A stretch of 64,000 nt of DNA from Undibacterium sp. CCC3.4 (GTDB lineage Bacteria > Pseudomonadota > Gammaproteobacteria > Burkholderiales > Burkholderiaceae_D). Positions 11,527 to 19,747 of this stretch are shown here, one piece after another. The notes under the pieces were generated by a model. It ran no database searches. It was not told the origin of the DNA and was given only the letters and a program-made list of their open reading frames with translations. The stretch lies in NCBI RefSeq assembly GCF_034347425.1, contig NZ_CP133779.1:992001-1056000 (forward strand), read 5' to 3'. Both the position numbers and the translations under genes were made by a program. Every line of letters starts with the position of its first letter. Position 1 is the first letter of the stretch.

Positions 11527-11532
11527 TATAAT
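11527..11532 (+). promoter_or_regulatory. possible -10 box upstream of the Gdt1-family gene
   Basis: A perfect TATAAT lies 92 bp upstream of the next start codon, in the context GCGGTATAATGCGCG. No good -35 is seen at 16-18 bp (best TTTTC-like), so this is only a candidate. The GC-rich leader that follows (11533-11624) could be structured. Confidence 0.35.
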
Positions 11533-11624
11533 GCGCGCTCTCTGAGCGGCCCGCCACATGCGAGGCCGACCGGCCCTGCGACGCTGGCCGTCAGCCCTAC
11601 TGCCGGTCCCGCGAAAATACCATC

Positions 11625-12197
11625 ATGGAAGCCTTCCTCGTTTCAGTCTTAGCCATCACCATCGGTGAAATCGGCGACAAAACCCAGTTGCTGGCCTTAT
11701 TGCTGGCGGCACGTTACAAAAAGCCGCTGCCCATCATACTCGGCATTCTGGTCGCGACGCTGGCCAATCACCTCTTGGCCGGCCTGTTCGGGCAATGGGT
11801 TGCCAGCCATGTGCCGGCACATATCTTACGCTGGGCGCTGGGACTGTCTTTCCTTGGCATTGCCGCCTGGACGCTCAAACCCGACGATATCGACGCTACC
11901 GGCATCAATGAAAGCCGTTACGGCGTCTTCATGCTCACGGTGGCGAGTTTCTTCATCGCCGAAATCGGCGACAAGACCCAACTCGCCACCGTCGCGTTGG
12001 CGGCCAAGTACAGCAATCTCGCCATGGTCATCGCCGGCAGCACGCTGGGCATGCTCATCGCCGATGTGCCGGCGGTGTTTCTCGGTAAGATCGCGGCACC
12101 GAATTTCCCCTTCAAATTAGTCCGCATCGTCGCCGCCACCCTGTTTGCCGTGCTCGGCATCTTGGTGCTGAGCGGCGTCGGAGCCGCTTTCGCTTGA
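11625..12197 (+). CDS. UPF0016/Gdt1-TMEM165 family cation transporter
   Basis: This is a 190-residue membrane protein built of two homologous three-helix halves. Each half carries the family motif E-x-G-D-K-T/S-Q (EIGDKTQLLALLLAARY near residue 13; EIGDKTQLATVALAAKY near 112). The family exports Mn2+ or exchanges Ca2+/Mn2+; bacterial members such as MneA are manganese exporters. The substrate here is inferred from the family. The gene follows a TATAAT-containing leader and precedes an unknown protein by 67 bp. Confidence 0.85.
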   Translation: MEAFLVSVLAITIGEIGDKTQLLALLLAARYKKPLPIILGILVATLANHLLAGLFGQWVASHVPAHILRWALGLSFLGIAAWTLKPDDIDATGINESRYGVFMLTVASFFIAEIGDKTQLATVALAAKYSNLAMVIAGSTLGMLIADVPAVFLGKIAAPNFPFKLVRIVAATLFAVLGILVLSGVGAAFA

Positions 12198-12264
12198 ACC
12201 TCAGCGAACCGGATAGCCAGAGCGCCGCAAGCTCTACCGTCACTATTCAAGAAAGTACACAAGC

Positions 12265-13077
12265 ATGAGTCAATTCAAACTTGCCGCCGGCAGCACCGTT
12301 AAATTCGGCGCTATTTCGACCGAACTCTATCCACTGTTACGCAACGGCATCCCCGGTAACCGACCCGGCCATGTGTTTGCCGACGCCGATCAAAGCGCCG
12401 TCGATGGCGTTGCCATCGGCGAGTTGATGGCGTACTTCTCAGCCTGCGCCGGTTTTTGTCGCAATACCGGTGAGCTGCATCAGCGCTATCCGGAGACGAT
12501 GGGCCAATTCGTAACTGCCTTGCAAGAGCATCGCGGCGACAAGCCACAATTTCCTGAACTCGAAGAAATTGCCCAGCAAGTCGGTTTGCCTATCGTGGTG
12601 GAGATGGTGCTTGAGGAAGATTGCGAATTGCAAGCCGATGCGCACTTTGTCAGTACCGAGCAAGCCGAAAGAAGTTGGAAATTATGGCGTAGCGGTACTT
12701 TGCAGCGCGCCGGCGGCATTCCACCCAGCTGGATCAAACAGTTCTACTTTCCACGCCTGCTCGATTACCGCGATGTCAGTGCGGCGCGCAATCCACGCAG
12801 CTTGGAACAAACGACTGACACCGCCTTAATGGTCGGCGGTTTGATGCAAAATTGGCATAAAGATACGCCAGGAGATTTGTTGGCAGCTTTCCGGAAACAA
12901 TATGGCCGCATCAATTTCTCTCAGCGCAGCAATATGGATGAGACGGCACTCGAACGTTTTTTCAACCTCAATGCGCTGATCGACCCGGCGACGCGCTTGC
13001 TCAATCAAATGACGATCTGGCAAGATGTTCACGCTTTGGCGAAGAAACAAGGTTTGAGCTTGGGCAGTGCGGATTAA
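12265..13077 (+). CDS. protein of unknown function, 270 residues
   Basis: I do not recognise a family. The protein starts MSQFKLAAGSTVKFGAISTE. It has no signal peptide or membrane segment and is probably cytosolic. It is mixed alpha/beta with several Trp and Tyr residues in the middle (IPPSWIKQFYFPRLLDYRDV) and ends with a helical stretch. Codon use resembles the neighbours, so it is likely a genuine gene. It follows the Gdt1-family gene on the same strand and could be co-transcribed. Confidence 0.7.
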   Translation: MSQFKLAAGSTVKFGAISTELYPLLRNGIPGNRPGHVFADADQSAVDGVAIGELMAYFSACAGFCRNTGELHQRYPETMGQFVTALQEHRGDKPQFPELEEIAQQVGLPIVVEMVLEEDCELQADAHFVSTEQAERSWKLWRSGTLQRAGGIPPSWIKQFYFPRLLDYRDVSAARNPRSLEQTTDTALMVGGLMQNWHKDTPGDLLAAFRKQYGRINFSQRSNMDETALERFFNLNALIDPATRLLNQMTIWQDVHALAKKQGLSLGSAD

Positions 13078-13237
13078 CTTACTTTCGCCCCTCATTATTT
13101 TCAGAAAATTCCTACATCGATAGCGCTTCACACCGCACGGCTCTTTATGGTATTTTTTATCTGTCTCTCGGTTTACTGCATGCGAGTTGGACAGAGAAAT
13201 GGCCGACGACAGCATTTCCCAGCTGTCTTCTTAGTAC

Positions 13238-13266
13238 TTGTTACTATCCTTTCGATATCCTATGTT
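13238..13266 (+). promoter_or_regulatory. candidate promoter of the small peptide gene
   Basis: TTGTTA and TATGTT, each 4/6 to consensus, are spaced by exactly 17 bp. They end 30 bp before the start of the double-glycine peptide gene. This is weak but well placed. Confidence 0.35.
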
Positions 13267-13296
13267 CACTCTGATTGATATATTGGAGAATTCAAT

Positions 13297-13455
13297 ATGA
13301 CTCAAACCTCAAATTTGTATCAGCCCGGCATACAAGAAATGACGACTCAGGAAATAGAGCAGGTATCGGGTGGGATAGTCCCAATGTTGGCGTTTGCTTA
13401 CGGATTCGGATCAGGTGCGGCAGCAGCGGCTGTCGGTCTTTGGCTGTCAAAATAA
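13297..13455 (+). CDS. double-glycine-leader (bacteriocin-type) precursor peptide
   Basis: This small gene encodes 52 residues behind a clear GGAG ribosome-binding site (TTGGAGAATTCAATATG). Residues 1-26 look like a classic leader ending QEMTTQEIEQVSGG, with hydrophobic residues at the usual spacing before Gly-Gly. Such leaders are cut by C39-peptidase ABC exporters. The predicted mature part is 26 residues, hydrophobic and Gly/Ala-rich (FAYGFGSGAAAAAVGLWLSK at its end), like small class II bacteriocins. No exporter or peptidase gene is in this window, so export would rely on genes elsewhere. It could be a bacteriocin, a microcin-like peptide or a signalling peptide. The leader call is strong; the function is open. 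Confidence 0.7.
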   Translation: MTQTSNLYQPGIQEMTTQEIEQVSGGIVPMLAFAYGFGSGAAAAAVGLWLSK

Positions 13456-13493
13456 ACCCTCGATCACATCTTATTTTTTAGCGGCTCCTCATC

Positions 13494-13598
13494 ATGAGTT
13501 CCAAACAAACACCCGATAAGCTTTTTTTCGCTTTTTCCAATGGGTTTCTATTTGGTGCCACGCTTGCGGCACTAGTGATCTACTGCTTCTTTCGATAA
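13494..13598 (+). CDS. possible one-helix membrane peptide downstream of the GG-leader peptide
   Basis: This is a 34-residue reading frame that begins MSSKQTPDKLFFAFSNGFLF. It holds one strongly hydrophobic segment (about residues 10-32) after a charged N-terminus and ends with Arg. It starts 38 bp after the peptide gene and is followed by a stable hairpin. Immunity proteins of small bacteriocins are often short membrane proteins encoded right after the precursor, so an immunity role is an attractive inference. No good ribosome-binding site is seen, which lowers confidence. Confidence 0.4.
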   Translation: MSSKQTPDKLFFAFSNGFLFGATLAALVIYCFFR

Positions 13599-13613
13599 GT
13601 AATTTTTTGAAAG

Positions 13614-13653
13614 GCGCTCGCTGATCCAATGCATCAATCGGATCAGTGAGCGC
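13614..13653 (+). terminator. 14-bp hairpin closing the peptide locus
   Basis: GCGCTCGCTGATCC and GGATCAGTGAGCGC pair over 14 positions (one G-T) around a 12-nt loop. There is no T-run after it, so it may be a weak or bidirectional terminator between the peptide locus and the convergent HDOD gene. Confidence 0.5.
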
Positions 13654-13737
13654 TCCCGAAACGGGGCATTCGATCCGATTTCGCAGGCTGCAGGATTAAG
13701 AATCAACATCAGGTTCTCGCCGAGAGTCTATGTTGAC

Positions 13738-15291
13738 TCAGCCACGCAGCATGGCCGCTTGCAACTGACTTTTCAGCGTTTTGATCAAGGCAGTTTCATC
13801 GGGCGAGACACCTTCGTCGGCGCAGACGGCGCGATCGGCATAGAACAAGCCCAGCGGTTTTTTTTGTATCACCAAGGGTAAGATGATGAAGCTGTGCACA
13901 TCGGGCATGCTTTCCTGGTACCAGGCCGGCAACAGGCTACGTATTTTTGCGGTCTGGGCATCGGCGATCATGACATCGACATTGTTTGTCATCGACAGGT
14001 GAAACAAATCGGCTTCATGCTTAACTGGAAAGTGAAAATGTTTTTGTCGCTGCGCGTACTGTTCACCGACCGCCACTCTGGCCACGTAACGGTTGCTGCT
14101 CAAATCGCGCAGACACACGGTGGCAAAGCGAAATCCCATGGCTGAGTAGAGCGTTTCAAGTACCAACAAGATCAAATCATTGAGTTTCAGTTCTTCCGAA
14201 GCCAGCATCTGCGTCACATCCTGCACGCCGGCGAGCAGTAACTCGCGCGCATTGCGTGGTTTGCCACTGGGATAGCGCTCCGATTCTTGTGACGGCAAGA
14301 CATCCTCGGTGCGCAGTAAAAACTCACTCGGTATGCCGTTTTGGCCACTGCTCTGCGTCGCTTCACCATGCAAGGGTGGCAGCGCCAAGTCCATGCTTTT
14401 GGCCATTTGCCGGGTCTCGCTGTCGACCTGCATGAGCATATTGGTCAATAGGCTGCGGTCGAGCTCCAGGCCTTTGCCATAACGCTGTAATATCGCCTCC
14501 ACTTGGCCATGCTCGTGCTGTTTGCCCGATAAAATCAGGGTCGCCAGGGTATCGGCAAAACTGGCGACTTGCTTGAGCCAATCTATCCTGTGCACCGGCT
14601 TTTTCAATTCAGCATGGGGCAGCGGGGCCAAGGACTGAATGATGGCTTCGGGAATTTTCCATTCTTGCAAAGCCATTTCACCGAAGCGCTCAAAACTGCA
14701 GCCCAGCAAGGTCGCGGCCGCCTCGGGCAAGCTGACTTGAGCACTGTCTGCGAGTGCGACAATGCGGCCGTACAGCGCATGATCGTAAGAGGCAATCAAG
14801 ACCCGTCCAATATTTTTGAATAAGGCCGCAACGGCCGCCTCTTCGGCATTTTGGAATTTCCCACGTTGCGCCATCTGACGGCCAATGATGCTGGCACACA
14901 AAGAATGGATCAATTCTTTACGCACATGGCCAGCTTGCGCCTTGTTTTTAAAACAATCGACCAACAACATCGCCATGGCGCTGGCTTTGACGGTATCGAA
15001 ACCGAGCAAGAAGATCGAGCGCGACACGGTCGTCACCGCGCTGCCAGCGCTGGCGCGGTATTGAACGGTATTCGAGAGACGCAGAATTTTTTGCGTAAGT
15101 GCCACATCCGACAACACGAAATGCGCCAAGCGTGCCACCGAATCTTCGCCCGACGAGGTGATCTGCAAGACTTGCGCAATGGCTACCCCGAGCGAGGGTA
15201 AATCCGTTTCGTCGTTGATTTTACGCAGCAAAGCCTCACGCGGCGATTCCGCTGCGTGAAAAATAGGAAACGACATGTCAGGATTGGCCAT
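13738..15291 (-). CDS. HDOD domain and GAF-like sensor protein
   Basis: This is a 517-residue signalling protein. The N-terminal half (about 20-240) is an HDOD domain: LPSLGVAIAQVLQITSSGED, then DVALTQKILRLSNTVQYR and SRSIFLLGFDTVKASAMAML. HDOD lacks the metal-binding His-Asp pairs of HD-GYP enzymes and acts as a signalling scaffold. The C-terminal part (about 355-510) resembles a GAF domain (LNDLILLVLETLYSAMGFRF; KPLGLFYADRA). It lies 43 bp downstream of the receiver-TPR gene on the same strand, so the two probably form a regulatory pair. The ligand and output are unknown. Confidence 0.75.
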   Translation of the reverse strand: MANPDMSFPIFHAAESPREALLRKINDETDLPSLGVAIAQVLQITSSGEDSVARLAHFVLSDVALTQKILRLSNTVQYRASAGSAVTTVSRSIFLLGFDTVKASAMAMLLVDCFKNKAQAGHVRKELIHSLCASIIGRQMAQRGKFQNAEEAAVAALFKNIGRVLIASYDHALYGRIVALADSAQVSLPEAAATLLGCSFERFGEMALQEWKIPEAIIQSLAPLPHAELKKPVHRIDWLKQVASFADTLATLILSGKQHEHGQVEAILQRYGKGLELDRSLLTNMLMQVDSETRQMAKSMDLALPPLHGEATQSSGQNGIPSEFLLRTEDVLPSQESERYPSGKPRNARELLLAGVQDVTQMLASEELKLNDLILLVLETLYSAMGFRFATVCLRDLSSNRYVARVAVGEQYAQRQKHFHFPVKHEADLFHLSMTNNVDVMIADAQTAKIRSLLPAWYQESMPDVHSFIILPLVIQKKPLGLFYADRAVCADEGVSPDETALIKTLKSQLQAAMLRG

Positions 15292-15334
15292 TATTGTGGT
15301 CTTTTCGCCTATCAGAGTCAGGGTAAGCTCAGGA

Positions 15335-16966
15335 TCAGAGTTTCTGTTGACGCGTTGCGCTCATCCCATATTTTTTCTGCAAATCATCATACAAACCGCG
15401 AATCGCTTTCAAGCGTGGATTCATCGGATCAAGCCGACGCCCAGCTTCGATCAGTACTCTGGCTTGTTCACCGATAGTGCTGTCCCAACCGAGATTTTCC
15501 AGGCACTTCAAGGCTGCCAAAGCGGCATTCATCACCACCTGCGGGTTATCCGGTGACTTGCGCGCAGCGGCAAACATCAAATCGACCGAGCCGCGGAAAT
15601 CGCCCTGCTTGGCCTTTTGCACACCCATCGCCACCAAATCCATCACCTCTTTCTGGCTGCGATGCGCCAGGTCCTTGGCCATTTGGCCCTTGCCCGCTTT
15701 TTCAAACACATCCATGGCGCGGCTCATGACGGCCTGATTGCTGGCGTTCTTCATGACGCCGAGGACGATGTCGGAAGCGTGCTCTTCTTTATTATTTTCC
15801 AAACAACTTCTGGCCAGACCGAGTTTGGCACCGGTCGACAAGCCTACATCTTCTCGTGCCGCTTCGACCGCGACATTGAGTTCATCACTCAAGCGCACAT
15901 CGCCCGTTTTGGCGTGCACCATGGCGCTTGAAATGGCGCGACAGGCGGCGGTCTTTTTCAAGCCGACCATGTTCTTTTCCATGTCGCGTATCACCGATTT
16001 GGCTTGCTCAGTATCGCCCTTTTTGACCAAGGCATCGACCAAATTCATATGATCTTCGGGGTCGCGGAACTCAGAGAACTTAGCTTTAGTGACAACTTTT
16101 TTAAATGCCGTTTCGGCTCCGGCAAGATCTCCCGTTTCCATCGCGAGTCGGCCTAAATTGCGCAAACGCCGCACCGCATGCGGTGACACGGCAACCGCCG
16201 TATCGAGTACCACTTTCGCTTCCGGCAACTCACCGATGGCTTCATGGGTTTTCGCCAGCCAATCGTAGGCATCCATGAATTTATTATTCTCGGCCACCAA
16301 ATTTTTGAGTATTGCTTCGGCTTCTTGATATTTGCCTTGCATGAACAGGGTTTTCGCCAAGCCCAGACGCGCCCAAGCCACGGCTTTCATCTCAAATAAC
16401 AGCACATAGAGCGCTTCGGCTTCGCTCGCTTCACCTAACACCACATGCAATTCGGCGCGCAAGCGCATGAAGTCGATCGCATAGCGCGGATATTCGCGCT
16501 CGCCGTGATGACAGGCGGTAATCGCTTCGCTGACCGCGCCGGTCTCCATGAGCGCATAGACTTCGACGAAGGCCTTGCGCTTCTCGATCGCACGAATCAC
16601 GCGCTCAAGCAGCATGTCCGCGGTAAATGGCTTAAGCAAGTAATCGGAAGGTGCCAATTCGGCTGCGCTGACGACTTTGGCATACGAACGCTCGGCTGTC
16701 ACCATGATGAAAATGGTCGACAAGGGTGAGAGCTTGTGATGACGCATGTCTTCGAGCAATTGCTGACCATCTTGACCAACGCCGAGGTCATACTCACATA
16801 AAATCAAATCAAATACTTTGGACTGTATGGTCCGTACAGCTGTTCCGGCAGTCAACGAATGTTCGATTTTCGTGATGCCGCATAAATTGAGCATATTGTG
16901 CAAACTGACCCGCATGCCCTGATGCGGTTCAATGAGCAATGCCCGAATGTCGCTGAGTTCGCTCAT
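15335..16966 (-). CDS. atypical response-regulator receiver with TPR repeats
   Basis: This is a 543-residue protein. Residues about 7-125 form a CheY-like receiver with phospho-acceptor Asp60 (FDLILCEYDLGVGQDG) and the C-terminal Lys of LLKPF. The usual acidic pair at the end of strand 1 is reduced to Glu13 followed by Pro (LLIEPH), so phosphorylation may be altered. From about 140 onward there are tetratricopeptide-like repeats (VSEAITACHHGEREYPRYA; ARLGLAKTLFMQGKYQEAEA) for protein contacts, and no DNA-binding output domain. It probably works with the HDOD-GAF protein encoded 43 bp downstream. Confidence 0.8.
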   Translation of the reverse strand: MSELSDIRALLIEPHQGMRVSLHNMLNLCGITKIEHSLTAGTAVRTIQSKVFDLILCEYDLGVGQDGQQLLEDMRHHKLSPLSTIFIMVTAERSYAKVVSAAELAPSDYLLKPFTADMLLERVIRAIEKRKAFVEVYALMETGAVSEAITACHHGEREYPRYAIDFMRLRAELHVVLGEASEAEALYVLLFEMKAVAWARLGLAKTLFMQGKYQEAEAILKNLVAENNKFMDAYDWLAKTHEAIGELPEAKVVLDTAVAVSPHAVRRLRNLGRLAMETGDLAGAETAFKKVVTKAKFSEFRDPEDHMNLVDALVKKGDTEQAKSVIRDMEKNMVGLKKTAACRAISSAMVHAKTGDVRLSDELNVAVEAAREDVGLSTGAKLGLARSCLENNKEEHASDIVLGVMKNASNQAVMSRAMDVFEKAGKGQMAKDLAHRSQKEVMDLVAMGVQKAKQGDFRGSVDLMFAAARKSPDNPQVVMNAALAALKCLENLGWDSTIGEQARVLIEAGRRLDPMNPRLKAIRGLYDDLQKKYGMSATRQQKL

Positions 16967-17093
16967 GTCACCCTTTTCTGTTTTTGTCTGTGTCGGCAGT
17001 TGGACCGCCTTAACACCATGTCATTATATTAAAGTGATAGAGAATAAGCGTGAATACTTTCTTTGATGCAGCATAGATGAAACACTATCGTCA

Positions 17094-17291
17094 CTATTTA
17101 AAGAATCGGGCTAACAATAAGCACAGCAGAGAAATCACTATCGTCGATGCCAAGGGTAAGGAAAACGACCGACCAAACCAGCGCCAGCGCAAATCGCCCG
17201 GCAAACGGCCCAAACCGAATTTCCCTAACCAAGGTAAGGCGTGCGATAAAACGACCAGCACCAGCATGATCGTCAGCGTCCAACGTAACAT
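17094..17291 (-). CDS. DUF2905 family small membrane protein
   Basis: This is a 65-residue protein with two membrane segments flanking the family core LGKFGLGRLPGDLRWRW, then PLASTIVISLLCLLLARFF. I place the start at ATG 17289-17291 because AAGG lies 9 bases upstream and the length then fits the family; longer frames overlap the preceding gene. The function of DUF2905 is unknown. It follows the MidA-type methyltransferase by 19 bp and is probably in its operon. Confidence 0.75.
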   Translation of the reverse strand: MLRWTLTIMLVLVVLSHALPWLGKFGLGRLPGDLRWRWFGRSFSLPLASTIVISLLCLLLARFFK

Positions 17292-17310
17292 CAATGGCAT
17301 CCTTTCCGGC

Positions 17311-18480
17311 TCAAAGGCGATGACAACGGTCATGCCGCAATAAGCCGACCGGCACGTCGATGCCCGTCCCGACGATCAGCGCTTTGAATAACTCACCCAT
17401 TTCTGCCGGCGAGACCAGTTTTTGCAAGGCATTCGCTTGCGGCAAATAGCGCAGGCTTTCTTGCGCATCTGTACGCGCCAACAAATCGGCGATACCGGAT
17501 TCGAGCAACAAGGCAGCTTGGCTGGTATAACTGAGCAATTCTAAGCCCGCCTCCAAGGCGGCACGTGCGATCGCGCTGAAATCGACGTGCGCGGTGATAT
17601 CTTGCAAACCCGGATAATAGAAGGGATCAGGGTGGGCGTGATGGCGATAATGACACATCAGGCTGCCTTCATTGCGTTGAGGATGATAATACTCATGCGC
17701 TGGGAAACCGTAGTCTATCCACAGCGCCGCGCCGCCTAAACCGGTTTCGGCCCGGCCGGCGCACAACATCTGGGCCACGCTGTGCATGAAGCCTATGGCT
17801 TGCGTATGCACTTCCGTGACGTAGCCTTCGGGTAACAGGTCGGCTGCGGGAATCTGTTGCGCTAATTGCAAGCCATTGCCACGCGCACGGTAAATCAAGC
17901 GCGTCGCATCGGCACTCTCGGCTACGCCGAGTTCGTGCCAGCCCTCGGTGGTCTTGAGCAGCAAGTCGACCGGCATGGCATCGAGCACTTCATTACCGAG
18001 TACCAAACCGGAAAAAGCTGGCGGCATTTGCTGCAGCCATTGCACTTGCGGATAGTCTTTGAGTAAATCTTCCTGACGCGCACGCAATTCGCCGGACAAT
18101 TCCACGATAAAATAGCGCTCTATCGTGATGCCCGACAAGTGACATTCAATTAAGAAGTCGCGCGCCAGCTTGCCGCTGCCAGCACCGAACTCCATGACTT
18201 GCGGCTGAGTTTGCGCCAAGATCGGTGCGGCCAAAGTAGCCAAGGCCGCAGCGAAGAGCGGCGACATTTCCGGTGCCGTTGTAAAATCGCCGTCTTTACC
18301 CAGTTTCGTCGCGCCGCCGCTGTAATAACCCAAATCGGGTGCATACAAGGCCAATTCCATATAACGTGAAAAGGGGATGGAACCCGCAGCAGCGCGGATT
18401 TCTTCGATGATTACTTGTTGCAAGGCTTGCGATGCAGCCAATGCATCGGACGCCGGCAGGGGCAGAGATAATTTTTGCAT
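17311..18480 (-). CDS. class I SAM-dependent methyltransferase, MidA/NDUFAF7 (DUF185) family
   Basis: This protein of 389 residues starts MQKLSLPLPASDALAASQAL at 18478-18480; a longer frame runs into the divergent gene and is rejected. The family block FSRYMELALYAPDLGYYSGG is present. It is followed by KDGDFTTAPEMSPLF and the SAM-binding glycine-rich loop QVMEFGAGSGKLARDFL, then LGNEVLDAMPVDLL. The mitochondrial relative dimethylates an arginine of complex I subunit NDUFS2; the bacterial substrate is not established. The gene is divergent from the folM-like gene, with 45 bp between starts. Confidence 0.85.
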   Translation of the reverse strand: MQKLSLPLPASDALAASQALQQVIIEEIRAAAGSIPFSRYMELALYAPDLGYYSGGATKLGKDGDFTTAPEMSPLFAAALATLAAPILAQTQPQVMEFGAGSGKLARDFLIECHLSGITIERYFIVELSGELRARQEDLLKDYPQVQWLQQMPPAFSGLVLGNEVLDAMPVDLLLKTTEGWHELGVAESADATRLIYRARGNGLQLAQQIPAADLLPEGYVTEVHTQAIGFMHSVAQMLCAGRAETGLGGAALWIDYGFPAHEYYHPQRNEGSLMCHYRHHAHPDPFYYPGLQDITAHVDFSAIARAALEAGLELLSYTSQAALLLESGIADLLARTDAQESLRYLPQANALQKLVSPAEMGELFKALIVGTGIDVPVGLLRHDRCHRL

Positions 18481-18525
18481 ACCGGCATTGTATAAAAAAC
18501 CCAGCAAACTCAGTAAAGAATTTCC

Positions 18526-19329
18526 ATGACACAGTTCATTGCCGGCGACCGACGTGTCGCCCTTGTTACCGGCGCGGCACGCCGCATCGGGCGCCACATC
18601 GCACTCACTCTGGCCGCGCAAGGCTGGGACATCATCGTCCATTTCGGCCAATCGGCCGGCGCGGCCGCACAAGTGGTGGCCGAACTCGAGGCGCTCGGTG
18701 CCCGCGCCTGCGCGCTCGGCGCCGATCTGGCCGACGAAACGGCGACGCGGGCACTGTTCGAGCGCGCCCATCAAGTGTGGGGGCGCATCGATTGCATCGT
18801 CAATAACGCCGCCTTGTTTGAAGAAGACCGCGCCGACAGTTTCAGCCACGCTTGCCTTGATCGCCATATGCACGCCAACCTGGCCGCCCCGCTGTTACTG
18901 GCGCAAGCACTGTATGCCGCCACCCCAGTTGGGCAGCAGGCATGTGTGATCAATTTGCTCGATCAGAAACTGTATAATCTTAATCCTGATTTTCTGTCGT
19001 ATACGCTGTCAAAAGCGGCGCTGCAATGTGCTACGACCGTATTGGCGCAAGCCTTGGCACCGCGCGTGCGCGTGGTCGGGGTGGCACCTGGCATCACCAT
19101 GGTGTCTGGCCATCAAAGTGAGGCTGATTTTGAACACGCCCACCAAGTTACGCCCTTAGGACGTTCGAGTAGCCCCGACGACATTGCCCAGACCGTCTGT
19201 TTTATCGCCGCTTGCCCGGCCATTACCGGTACCACCATCGTCGTCGATGGCGGCCAGCACCTTATTGCTTTGCAGCGCGATGTGATGTTTCTCGCTACTG
19301 CCCCCGACTCACCCCTTACTTCTCACTGA
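18526..19329 (+). CDS. short-chain dehydrogenase/reductase, FolM (pteridine reductase)-like
   Basis: This 267-residue SDR has an NADP(H)-binding motif VALVTGAARRIGRHIA, with the Arg-Arg/Arg pattern seen in pteridine reductases. It also has CIVNNAALFEED and the catalytic Tyr-x-x-x-Lys in YTLSKAAL. The C-terminal TGTTIVVDGGQHL is typical. FolM reduces dihydromonapterin or dihydrofolate in the cytosol. The assignment is supported by folB starting 11 bp downstream; a general SDR function cannot be excluded. Confidence 0.8.
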   Translation: MTQFIAGDRRVALVTGAARRIGRHIALTLAAQGWDIIVHFGQSAGAAAQVVAELEALGARACALGADLADETATRALFERAHQVWGRIDCIVNNAALFEEDRADSFSHACLDRHMHANLAAPLLLAQALYAATPVGQQACVINLLDQKLYNLNPDFLSYTLSKAALQCATTVLAQALAPRVRVVGVAPGITMVSGHQSEADFEHAHQVTPLGRSSSPDDIAQTVCFIAACPAITGTTIVVDGGQHLIALQRDVMFLATAPDSPLTSH

Positions 19330-19340
19330 TCGAGCCCCCT

Positions 19341-19739
19341 ATGTTATCCGTACTACATCATCCACAACTCGCCAATTGCCGTCGTCTGTTCTTACGCAAC
19401 TATGAAATCTCCATCAATATTGGTGTACACGAATTCGAAAAGCGCGGCGAACAGCGCGTGCTCATCAATATCGATTTGTATATTCCATTGGCCCTGTCGA
19501 CTCCGCGTGAAGATCAGCTCGATGAAGTAGTCGACTACGATTTCATGCGCTCATCGATTGCCCAGCGCGTAGCCCAAGGCCATATTCATTTGCAAGAAAC
19601 CCTGTGCGACGATGTCGCCCGCATCATGCTGGCCCACCCGCGCGCGCGTGCCGTCTGTGTCTCGACCATGAAGCCCGATGTGTATCCCGATTGCGAAGGC
19701 GTCGGCGTGGAAGTATTTCAAATCAAGAATGAAGCCTGA
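19341..19739 (+). CDS. folB: dihydroneopterin aldolase family protein
   Basis: This is a 132-residue protein of the FolB/FolX fold, which converts or epimerises dihydroneopterin in folate synthesis. The start is ATG 19341 ([20 protein letters not shown]), just after the SDR stop. The family motif [20 protein letters not shown] and the region [11 protein letters not shown] are present. The C-terminal [17 protein letters not shown] carries the lysine region. Pairing with a FolM-like reductase suggests a tetrahydromonapterin/folate role. Confidence 0.88.
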   Translation: MLSVLHHPQLANCRRLFLRNYEISINIGVHEFEKRGEQRVLINIDLYIPLALSTPREDQLDEVVDYDFMRSSIAQRVAQGHIHLQETLCDDVARIMLAHPRARAVCVSTMKPDVYPDCEGVGVEVFQIKNEA

Positions 19740-19747
19740 GTTTAGAT

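Noticed and set aside
11461..11624. Possible yybP-ykoY (Mn2+) riboswitch ahead of the Gdt1-family gene
   Set aside because: The gene family often has one and the leader is GC-rich, but the conserved GGGGAGUAG-type core and the paired loop sequences are not present. A covariance-model search would decide.
13147..13278. 43-codon frame (MVFFICLSVYCMRVGQRNGR..) with a hydrophobic C-terminal half, just before the GG-leader gene
   Set aside because: There is no ribosome-binding site, it overlaps the candidate promoter of the peptide gene, and the amino-acid pattern looks random.
18481..18873. Longer N-terminus of the MidA-type methyltransferase reaching into the divergent SDR gene
   Set aside because: The added residues lie opposite a well-supported gene and have no similarity to the family; MQKLSLPLP at 18480 is the better start.
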